This document shows, one piece after another, positions 51,740 through 59,152 of a stretch of 64,000 nucleotides of DNA (position 1 is its first letter; each line of letters opens with the position of its first letter). This DNA is from Chitinophagales bacterium. GTDB lineage: Bacteria > Bacteroidota > Bacteroidia > Chitinophagales > UBA10324. The translations under genes were made by a program, and so were the position numbers. The notes beneath the pieces were generated by a model. The model saw nothing but the letters and a program-made list of their open reading frames with translations, was not told the DNA's origin and did not search any database. Where the stretch lies: assembly GCA_019694975.1 (NCBI GenBank), contig JAIBAY010000008.1:124001-188000 (forward strand), in the 5' to 3' direction.

Positions 51740-52888
51740 ATGGCAAAGAAGACATTCCGGATTGCATTCAGCACCATTGCGGTTACACCATTCATCAATT
51801 TTATCCGGTTGGTGACGCGCTATCCCATTTCCCGCAAATACCTTGGTAGATGCTTCCTCGCCGGATTGATCAGCATGATAGCGGAACCATTCCGGCTGGT
51901 GGAGCAACTGCTTTATGCGCGCAAGCTGCACCGGACGAGACTGCCGGCCTCGCCTGTTTTTATCTTAGGCCATTGGCGGAGTGGCACAACCTTGCTGCAT
52001 AACCTCATGTGCAAGGATCAGCAATTTGCCTATATCACCACCTATCAGGGTGTATTTGTAAACCAGTTTTTTGCAAGCCGCTGGTTATTCCGGCCGTTAA
52101 TGAAATGGCTGATGCCGGAAAAGCGGCCTTCGGATAATGTGCTCTTATCACCTGACTTTCCGCAGGAAGAAGGGTTTGCTTTGTGTAACATGCATTCCTA
52201 TGCCTTTTATAACTTCTGGTACTTTCCCCGTCAATGGAAACATTTTTACGACCGTTATGTTTCCTGCCGGGATTTAACTGCAAAGCAAAAGCGGCAATAC
52301 AGTAAGCGGTATAAGAAGCTGATTGCGCAATCCTTACTGGAACATCAGAAAGAGAATTTTATTTCGAAAAACCCTGTGAATACAGGCAGCATTCAGATGA
52401 TCCTGGAGATGTTTCCGGATGCCCGCTTTATATACCTCTACCGGAACCCCGTGATGGTTTTTCATTCAACATTTAAATTTTTTACGGCAGTGATGGAAAC
52501 GCTCCGCTTGCAGGTATTTACACCACCGGAGATGGAGGAGCTGATCTTTGAATTGTATGAAAGACTGATCAGTGAATATGAAAAGCAGAAAGCGCTGATC
52601 CCTCCACATCATCTTATTGAAATACGGTATGAGGATTTCCTGCAGCATCCTGAGGAACATCTGAAGCAGATTTATACTTCATTGAATCTGCCAGGATTTG
52701 ATAGAGCGCTTCCTCACTTCATGACTTATCTTGACACACAAAAGTCATTTGAGAAGAACAAGCATCTTTCAGACCCGTTACACCTTGAAAAAGTAAAAAC
52801 CCGTTGGGGCTTTGCCATGAAAAAATATGGCTATGCTGAAGCTGCAACAGGCGCGAAAGAATCTTCGTCAACGCATCAATTGCAATAA
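51740..52888 (+). CDS. PAPS-dependent sulfotransferase family protein
   Basis: 382 residues. The 5'-phosphosulfate loop is 'PVFILGHWRSGTTLLHNLM' (residues 71-89), the 3'-phosphate site is in 'DARFIYLYRNPVMVFHSTFKFF' (about 222-243), and the family's 'SKNPVNTGSIQMIL' lies between. An N-terminal amphipathic segment without a clear cleavage site suggests membrane association. It would transfer sulfate from PAPS to a lipid, glycan or small molecule; no PAPS synthesis genes are in the window. A second, unrelated, sulfate-transfer protein (ASST type, secreted) is encoded at 37574, so sulfated compounds are handled on both sides of the membrane. Substrate unknown. Confidence 0.88.
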   Translation: MAKKTFRIAFSTIAVTPFINFIRLVTRYPISRKYLGRCFLAGLISMIAEPFRLVEQLLYARKLHRTRLPASPVFILGHWRSGTTLLHNLMCKDQQFAYITTYQGVFVNQFFASRWLFRPLMKWLMPEKRPSDNVLLSPDFPQEEGFALCNMHSYAFYNFWYFPRQWKHFYDRYVSCRDLTAKQKRQYSKRYKKLIAQSLLEHQKENFISKNPVNTGSIQMILEMFPDARFIYLYRNPVMVFHSTFKFFTAVMETLRLQVFTPPEMEELIFELYERLISEYEKQKALIPPHHLIEIRYEDFLQHPEEHLKQIYTSLNLPGFDRALPHFMTYLDTQKSFEKNKHLSDPLHLEKVKTRWGFAMKKYGYAEAATGAKESSSTHQLQ

Positions 52889-52940
52889 GTGGGGCTGACT
52901 GCTGAATGCATCAATCTTTTATTTCCCCGCTTTCAATCCA

Positions 52941-52948
52941 TACATTTG
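52941..52948 (+). promoter_or_regulatory. Promoter -7 element TACATTTG for the acyl-CoA dehydrogenase
   Basis: Exact TAnnTTTG match, 19 nt before the ATG at 52968. Confidence 0.5.
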
Positions 52949-52967
52949 CACCATAAATATTGAAACA

Positions 52968-54146
52968 ATGCCCACTGATCGTTACCAGCAACCCGATTAC
53001 TACCAGGTAGATGAGTTATTAACCGACGAGCAAAAACTGATTCGTGACACCGTGCGTGCATGGGTGAAGAAAGAGGTCTCTCCCATCATAGAAGACTATG
53101 CACAACGCGCAGAGTTTCCGAAGCAACTGATAAAAGGATTGGCGGAGCAAGGTTGCTTTGGGCCGACGGTGCCGGTGGAGTATGGCGGCGGTGGCCTCGA
53201 TTACATCTCCTACGGACTGATGATGCAGGAGATAGAGCGCGGCGATTCAGGTATCCGGTCAACAGCATCGGTACAAGGCTCGCTCGTCATGTTCCCGATC
53301 TACGCCTATGGCAATGAGGAACAGCGGAAAAAATATCTGCCTAAGCTGGCCAGCGGCGAATGGATGGGATGCTTCGGACTGACGGAGCCGGATTATGGCT
53401 CCAATCCTTCCGATATGATCTCCAATTTCAAAGATGCAGGTGACCATGTAATCCTGAACGGAGCGAAAATGTGGATCTCCAATGCGCCGTTTGCTGATAT
53501 AGCTGTGGTATGGGCAAAAGATGAAGCCGGTGTCATCCGCGGATTGATCCTCGAACGCGGCATGAATGGATTCACCACGCCGGAAACACATGGCAAATGG
53601 TCGTTAAGAGCTTCTGCCACAGGTGAACTGGTATTTGACAATGTGCAGGTGCCTAAAGAAAATATCCTTCCTAACGTGAAAGGGCTGAAAGGTCCGTTGG
53701 GTTGTTTAAGTAAAGCACGTTACGGCATTGCCTGGGGTGCACTGGGTGCTGCCATGGATTGCTATGATTCAGCGCTCCGTTATTCACAGGAACGGGTTCA
53801 GTTCGGCAAACCGATCGGCGGATTTCAGCTCACGCAGAAAAAGCTGGCGGAAATGATTACGGAAATCACCAAGGCGCAGCTGCTTGTCTGGCGGCTGGGC
53901 GTGCTGATGAATGAAAACAGGGCCACGCCCGGACAGATTTCCATGGCGAAAAGAAATTCGGTGGAGATTGCACTGAATATTGCGCGCGAAGCCCGGCAGA
54001 TACATGGCGGAATGGGTATTACCGGCGAATATCCGATCATGCGCCACATGATGAATCTTGAATCAGTGGTTACCTATGAAGGCACACATGATATTCATCT
54101 CCTCATCACCGGAATGGATGTGACGGGCATCAATGCCTTCAAATAA
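52968..54146 (+). CDS. gcdH: Acyl-CoA dehydrogenase, glutaryl-CoA dehydrogenase-like
   Basis: 392 residues. Typical order: N-terminal helical domain, 'GCFGLTEPDYGSNPSDMISNF' (flavin/substrate hinge), middle beta domain, 'RVQFGKPIGGFQLTQKKLAEM' and the active-site glutamate Glu371 in VVTYEGTHDIHLL. The YEGTHDIH placement is that of glutaryl-CoA dehydrogenases; 'GEYPIMRHMMNLESVVTYEG' is also diagnostic. It oxidises glutaryl-CoA to glutaconyl/crotonyl-CoA in lysine and tryptophan breakdown, feeding electrons to ETF. Isovaleryl- or other short-chain activities cannot be excluded. Divergent from pcm. Start ATG at 52968 is well spaced after the promoter at 52941. Confidence 0.9.
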   Translation: MPTDRYQQPDYYQVDELLTDEQKLIRDTVRAWVKKEVSPIIEDYAQRAEFPKQLIKGLAEQGCFGPTVPVEYGGGGLDYISYGLMMQEIERGDSGIRSTASVQGSLVMFPIYAYGNEEQRKKYLPKLASGEWMGCFGLTEPDYGSNPSDMISNFKDAGDHVILNGAKMWISNAPFADIAVVWAKDEAGVIRGLILERGMNGFTTPETHGKWSLRASATGELVFDNVQVPKENILPNVKGLKGPLGCLSKARYGIAWGALGAAMDCYDSALRYSQERVQFGKPIGGFQLTQKKLAEMITEITKAQLLVWRLGVLMNENRATPGQISMAKRNSVEIALNIAREARQIHGGMGITGEYPIMRHMMNLESVVTYEGTHDIHLLITGMDVTGINAFK

Positions 54147-54344
54147 CAACGGATAATTGCACCTGATGGCGGAGGAATTTATTGCCACCGTGCTATTGGT
54201 GATGGTGTTTGGGTGGATAAACCTCCTTCTCCTCAACCTGATGTATCGCTGCACTGAACCATGCAGGCTGCTGAATCTGTCACGTCACAACAGCAGCAAA
54301 TATGGTCACGCGATTAGTTCAGCGGATCAAACCAAAGTAACTCC

Positions 54345-55001
54345 TTATGTTTTTTTTCCCGGCAGCAATGGCACAAACTTAAATGTGTCGAACACTTCTT
54401 CCCGGATCTCATCACCGGAAATTTTTGTGTAACGCTTCATGAGTTGTGTTTCTCCCTCGCCAACCGGAATCACCAGCATACCACCGGGCTTGAGCTGCGT
54501 TAATAATTTCTCCGGAAGAAAAGGGGCCGCAGCCGTCACTAGTATCTTGTCAAACGGCGCGAAGGACGGCAGCCCTTCGTACCCGTCGCCATAAAAGCAC
54601 TTCACCTGTGCATATCCGAGTGAAGGCAAGAGCGCTTTGGTTTTCTCATAGAGCTTTTTCATCCTTTCAATCGTAAAAACGCGTGCTTTCATCTCAGCAA
54701 GGATGCAGGCCTGGTATCCTGACCCTGTTCCCACTTCCAGGATTTTTTCACCTTTTTTGACTTCCAGCAGCTGCGTCTGATACGCGACTGTATATGGCTG
54801 CGAAATAGTTTGACCTTCACCTATCGGGAAAGCGCTGTCTTCATAGGCCCGTTCGATAAAAGCGCTTTCAAAAGCAAACAGGTGACGCGGCACTGCTTCC
54901 ATTGCGCGCAAAACTTCGGCATCATGAATGCCTTTCGCCTTCACGGTCTCCACTAATTTCTTTCTCATGCCTTTGTGGCGGAAGGTGTCTGCCTGGTTCA
55001 T
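54345..55001 (-). CDS. pcm: Protein-L-isoaspartate O-methyltransferase
   Basis: 218 residues. S-adenosylmethionine motif I 'ILEVGTGSGYQACILAEM' (about 89-106), preceded by 'AFPIGEGQTISQPYTVAYQTQLL', the isoaspartyl recognition segment of PCMT. The N-terminus 'MNQADTFRHKGMRKKLVETVKAKG' is standard. The enzyme repairs isomerised Asp/Asn residues by methylating L-isoaspartate. Upstream promoter element at 55030-55037. The gene is convergent with the acyl-CoA dehydrogenase and divergent from the phosphohexomutase. Length is normal (208-220). Confidence 0.95.
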   Translation of the reverse strand: MNQADTFRHKGMRKKLVETVKAKGIHDAEVLRAMEAVPRHLFAFESAFIERAYEDSAFPIGEGQTISQPYTVAYQTQLLEVKKGEKILEVGTGSGYQACILAEMKARVFTIERMKKLYEKTKALLPSLGYAQVKCFYGDGYEGLPSFAPFDKILVTAAAPFLPEKLLTQLKPGGMLVIPVGEGETQLMKRYTKISGDEIREEVFDTFKFVPLLPGKKT

Positions 55002-55029
55002 GGATGTTGCCGTTAAATCCTGCTGCGGG

Positions 55030-55037
55030 CAAAGTTA
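55030..55037 (-). promoter_or_regulatory. Promoter -7 element TAACTTTG for pcm
   Basis: Minus-strand TAnnTTTG match 28 nt before the pcm start codon. Confidence 0.5.
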
Positions 55038-55413
55038 ATCGTATCGCGGAGTATTTGTTGGATGTGATGTAAAGAGTGGAAGTAAGTGGAAGTATATCAT
55101 TTAATGTATGCTGATTTTTTGAGGTTATTGAACAATGAAGCAACGGATCATATCGATAGCTATACCATCGAAGCAACCGTATATGATTTGGTTAATAGCC
55201 GGCAGCCAGGCAGTGTCAACCAGAAGCTGTCACAAAATACCTGGAGTCATCCTGTGCCGATTGATCAGGATCCGGGTCTCTTCAATTCATTGACTCATGC
55301 CGGAATAAATCCGCCATGACCGCATTGATTGCCTGTTCTGAGATAGCTTCTGATTCTTCATCTGCTTCATTGTCCCGCCGCCTGCCGACTTATGTTTTAA
55401 ACGAAGGAGTACC

Positions 55414-55421
55414 TATATTTG
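55414..55421 (+). promoter_or_regulatory. Promoter -7 element TATATTTG for the phosphohexomutase
   Basis: Exact TAnnTTTG match 39 nt before the ATG at 55461. Its TTG (55419-55421) is in frame with the gene and is a false-start trap. Confidence 0.55.
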
Positions 55422-55460
55422 CCGCCTTCACAAATACATGCATTCAAACGCAATTACCCT

Positions 55461-56864
55461 ATGACTCCCATTAAATTCGGCACTGACGGATGGCGCGCCA
55501 TCATAGCACAGGATTACACAGTTGACAATGTAATCAGGGTGGCCTATGCAACAGCAAACTGGATAAAGAAAAACTATCCGCAACCCAAGGTGCTCATCGG
55601 CTATGATTGCCGCTTCGGCGGTCAACTCTTCGCCGAAACAACTGCAAAGGTGATGTGTGCCTGTGGAGTTAAAACATTTCTGGCAGAAGGATTTGTTTCC
55701 ACACCGATGGTTTCGATGGGAACAAAACATTTCGGAGCCGGCATGGGTGTGGTGATTACAGCCAGCCATAACCCGCCTTCGTATAATGGTTTTAAGCTGA
55801 AGAGCGAAGCCGGTGGCCCGAGTTCTCCAGCAGTGATTGCCGAAGTGGAGAGCATGATTCCGGACAGCATCAGCGTGGAGATGGTTGCTTTATCAACCTA
55901 TGAAGCAGGAGGCTTGCTCGAATATGTTGACCTGGAAAGCCTGTATGTAGCACTTGTCCGCAGCAATTTTGACCTGGAAGGCATCAACAACAGCCATGTA
56001 GTGGTGGCTTACGATGCCATGTATGGCGCCGGACAAAATGTTATTCCGCAGGTATTAAAAAATCCGATACTGCTGCATTGCGATTACAACCCTTCCTTCA
56101 AAGGGCAGGCGCCGGAGCCGCTTGACCGTAACCTGCAGGAATTGGCTTCACTCATCAAAAACTCACCGCATAATGTTTGCGGACTGGCAACAGATGGCGA
56201 CGCCGACAGGATTGGCATGTATGATGAAGACGGTAACTTCGTGGATGCCCATCACATCATCTTGCTGCTCATCCATTATCTGCACAAATACAAAAAAATG
56301 AATGGCAAGGTGGTGGTGGCTTTTTCAGTTTCAGATAAGGTGAAGAAACTCTGTAAGCATTATGGTTTGCCCATTGAAGTAACACCGATAGGCTTTAAAT
56401 ATATCAGCGAAAAAATGGTGAAGGAAGATGTGTTGGTGGGCGGTGAAGAATCCGGCGGCATCGCCGTTAAAGGCCACATTCCTGAGCGCGATGGAATCTG
56501 GGACGGCCTGATACTGCTGGAGTTTATGGCGAAGACCGGTAAATCAATGAAGCAGATCATCCAGGAAGTATATGATGTGGTCGGCTCTTTCAGCTTTGAT
56601 CGTCTCGATCTTCACCTTGATGAAGCGCTGAAGCAGCAGATTGTACAGAACTGTAAAGACAACAAGTACACTTCATTCGGTCAATACACTGTACAGCGCA
56701 TGGAAGATATTGACGGATACAAATATCATTTCAGCGACAATGAATGGATTATGATCCGTGCTTCAGGAACAGAACCTTTGTTGCGCGTTTATGGCGAAGC
56801 ACCTACCAAAGCGGCCGTAACAGCATTGCTGGCTACAGCCAGAATGGCTTTGCTGGGCAAGTAG
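55461..56864 (+). CDS. Phosphoglucomutase/phosphomannomutase family protein
   Basis: 467 residues from the ATG at 55461 ('MTPIKFGTDGWRAII'). The TTG 14 codons earlier is within the promoter and is rejected. Four alpha-D-phosphohexomutase domains are in order. The phosphoserine is Ser102 in VVITASHNPPSYNGFK, the Mg loop is 'ATDGDADRIGMYDEDG', the sugar loop is 'VGGEESGGIAVKGHIPERDG', and the phosphate loop is 'MIRASGTEPLLRVYGEAP'. It interconverts hexose 1- and 6-phosphates for glycogen, cell-wall or surface-sugar synthesis; glucose versus mannose preference cannot be read with certainty. The S9 peptidase gene follows after 86 nt. Confidence 0.93.
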   Translation: MTPIKFGTDGWRAIIAQDYTVDNVIRVAYATANWIKKNYPQPKVLIGYDCRFGGQLFAETTAKVMCACGVKTFLAEGFVSTPMVSMGTKHFGAGMGVVITASHNPPSYNGFKLKSEAGGPSSPAVIAEVESMIPDSISVEMVALSTYEAGGLLEYVDLESLYVALVRSNFDLEGINNSHVVVAYDAMYGAGQNVIPQVLKNPILLHCDYNPSFKGQAPEPLDRNLQELASLIKNSPHNVCGLATDGDADRIGMYDEDGNFVDAHHIILLLIHYLHKYKKMNGKVVVAFSVSDKVKKLCKHYGLPIEVTPIGFKYISEKMVKEDVLVGGEESGGIAVKGHIPERDGIWDGLILLEFMAKTGKSMKQIIQEVYDVVGSFSFDRLDLHLDEALKQQIVQNCKDNKYTSFGQYTVQRMEDIDGYKYHFSDNEWIMIRASGTEPLLRVYGEAPTKAAVTALLATARMALLGK

Positions 56865-56950
56865 GCGGCGTATTGCGAATACGCTGATGCCAGACGACAA
56901 TGCGCTGAATCTTCATCTCTCACTAATCGGGCAAACTAAATCTTACGTGT

Positions 56951-58993
56951 ATGCGGACTAACATCAATTTATTAATTGCTTTCATGCTGTTGTTTCAAGG
57001 CATGGCCTTCAGTCAGCAGGTGATGACACCCGACCTGTTATGGCAGTTAGGAAGAGTGAGCGGGGAGATGCTTTCACCTGACGGGAAGAATGTGATTTAT
57101 GGTGTCACCGTATATGACATGGCAGCCAACAAAGGTGAACGCAATCTTTTTTCCATTCCGTTAACCGGTGGTGCAGCAAAACAAATCTCTTCAACAACGG
57201 GAACAGAATACAACGTGCAGGTTACGCCATCGGGCAAAATGGGTTACCTCTACAACGGACAATGGTGGGAAGCGGAATGGGATGGCAGCGGGGCAAGGCA
57301 GATATCATTCATAGAAGGCGGAGTTGACAATGTGAAAATTTCCGCGGATGGAAAATATGTCTTGTTTTCTCAGGAAGTGAAAGTGCAGAACACCATCACC
57401 GATCGTTACCCTGATCTGCAAAAAGTAAATGCACATGGAGGAGATGACCTCATGTACCGTCATTGGGATACCTGGGAGGACGGAGCATACAATCATGTTT
57501 TTTATGCCTTGTACACTGCTACCGGTTTCACCAATGCGAAGGATATCATGCAGGGTGAGACATTCGACTGTCCGCAAACACCTTTTGGCGGAGCCGAAGA
57601 TTTTATTTTTGACGCTGCGGGAACGGGTATCTATTATGTGTGCAAAAAGAAAAGCGGAAAGGATGCCGCCGTCAGCACCAACACTGATATCTATTACTAT
57701 TCCATCCTCAATGGCACCACCTTGAATATCACCGACGGCAATAGCGGCTATGATATGCAGCCGCAACTATCTCCCAAAGCCAATGTGCTGGCCTATACTT
57801 CTATGGCACGTGACGGATTTGAAGCGGATAAGAACAGGCTGTTCATAAAAAATATCGCTACCGGTCAGCAATATGACCTCACCAAAGACTGGGACGAAAC
57901 AGTGGAGTCATTCCGTTGGAGTGCCGATGGAACAAAGATCTATTTCCTGGCGGTGAAGGAAGCAACTGAACAGATATTTGAAATGACTTTACCGAAAGAT
58001 CCTGCAAAAAATGCCGCCGTCACCATCAGGCAGGTCACTAAGGGCGACTTTGACCTGAATGCACTGATCGGCCAGCAGGGTGATTGGATGATCGCCGCCA
58101 AAAGTGATATGAATCATGCAGCAGAATTGGTGCGCGTCAATCTTAAGACCGGAGAGGTATTGAATTTAACAACAGTAAATAAGCCGGCATACGACGGCAT
58201 TAAGCTGAGCCGTATTGATAAGGTTTGGATGAAGACTACCGACGGGCAGCGGATGCTTACATGGGTGATTTATCCGCCTGATTTCGATGCCGCTAAAAAG
58301 TATCCGACACTGTTGTATTGCCAGGGTGGACCACAGTCAGCCGTTTCGCAGTTTTATTCTTTTCGCTGGAATTTTCAACTGATGGCTGCCAATGGTTATG
58401 TCGTCATCGCACCCAACCGGCGCGGTTTGCCGGGCTTTGGCACGAAGTGGAATGAAGACATCAGCCAGGATTGGGGCGGACAGCCGATCCGGGATTATCT
58501 TACGGCAATTGATTCGGCGGCAACATGGAGTTTCGTTGACAAGACACGCCTTGGTGCCGTTGGCGCCAGTTACGGCGGTTATTCCGTCTACATGCTGGAA
58601 GGATTGGGCGAAGGACGATTCAAAAGCATGATCGCGCATTGCGGCGTGTTTGATTTGAACAGTTGGTATGCCTCTACTGAAGAAATTTGGTTTGCCAACT
58701 GGGACCTCGGCGGTTCCTTCTGGCAGAAGCCCCGGCCTAAAAGTTATGCTTTATCCAATCCGATTAGTTTGATCGACCGGTGGAAGACACCGATCATGAT
58801 TATGGAAGGGGAGAGGGATTATCGTATTCCGTACACACAAGGCCTGGAAGCTTACCAGGTTGCACAACTCAAAGGCATTAAGAGCAGGTTGCTGGTATTT
58901 CCTGATGAGGGCCATTGGGTGTTGAAGCCACAGAACAGTTTATTATGGCACCGTGAGTTTTACCGTTGGCTGGATGAGACTTTGAAGAACTGA
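56951..58993 (+). CDS. Secreted S9-family serine peptidase
   Basis: 680 residues with a signal peptide ('INLLIAFMLLFQGMAFSQQ'). An N-terminal beta-propeller (about 30-420, with WD-like 'LSPDGKNVIYGVTVYDM', 'ISADGKYVLFSQ', 'LSPKANVLAYTSMARDGFEADKNRLF') is followed by an alpha/beta hydrolase catalytic domain (430-680). The nucleophile Ser is in GASYGGYSVYML, the Asp in 'MEGERDYRIPYTQG' and the His in 'FPDEGHWVLKPQNSL'. It is an acylaminoacyl- or dipeptidyl-peptidase of the prolyl oligopeptidase family acting in the periplasm or outside on peptides. No T9SS sorting domain is present. Confidence 0.93.
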   Translation: MRTNINLLIAFMLLFQGMAFSQQVMTPDLLWQLGRVSGEMLSPDGKNVIYGVTVYDMAANKGERNLFSIPLTGGAAKQISSTTGTEYNVQVTPSGKMGYLYNGQWWEAEWDGSGARQISFIEGGVDNVKISADGKYVLFSQEVKVQNTITDRYPDLQKVNAHGGDDLMYRHWDTWEDGAYNHVFYALYTATGFTNAKDIMQGETFDCPQTPFGGAEDFIFDAAGTGIYYVCKKKSGKDAAVSTNTDIYYYSILNGTTLNITDGNSGYDMQPQLSPKANVLAYTSMARDGFEADKNRLFIKNIATGQQYDLTKDWDETVESFRWSADGTKIYFLAVKEATEQIFEMTLPKDPAKNAAVTIRQVTKGDFDLNALIGQQGDWMIAAKSDMNHAAELVRVNLKTGEVLNLTTVNKPAYDGIKLSRIDKVWMKTTDGQRMLTWVIYPPDFDAAKKYPTLLYCQGGPQSAVSQFYSFRWNFQLMAANGYVVIAPNRRGLPGFGTKWNEDISQDWGGQPIRDYLTAIDSAATWSFVDKTRLGAVGASYGGYSVYMLEGLGEGRFKSMIAHCGVFDLNSWYASTEEIWFANWDLGGSFWQKPRPKSYALSNPISLIDRWKTPIMIMEGERDYRIPYTQGLEAYQVAQLKGIKSRLLVFPDEGHWVLKPQNSLLWHREFYRWLDETLKN

Positions 58994-59125
58994 ACGGACA
59001 ACCTTAGCTGCCTCATCAACGGTGCATGCTGATTGAGTCCTGCTTATTATTACACTGCTGTTCTGCCGGTATAGGAATCTTCTTCCTGCCAGATTGCTTA
59101 TCCTGCAATTACACCAAATACCTTT

Positions 59126-59133
59126 TATTTTTG
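59126..59133 (+). promoter_or_regulatory. Promoter -7 element TATTTTTG for valS
   Basis: TAnnTTTG match 19 nt before the valS ATG (59153). Confidence 0.5.
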
Positions 59134-59152
59134 CGACTCAAATATTGTGAAG

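Larger units (their letters stand above)
55002..55460. other. Intergenic gap between divergent pcm and the phosphohexomutase gene
   Basis: 459 bases. It holds -7 elements for both flanking genes (55030-55037 minus, 55414-55421 plus). An open frame of 77 codons at 55086-55319 starts at GTG, and I do not consider it a gene. Confidence 0.55.

Noticed and set aside
55086-55319. 77-codon open frame in the pcm/phosphohexomutase gap
   Set aside because: GTG start, no recognisable family, no signal; it lies in a gap carrying two divergent promoters, so it is best seen as chance.
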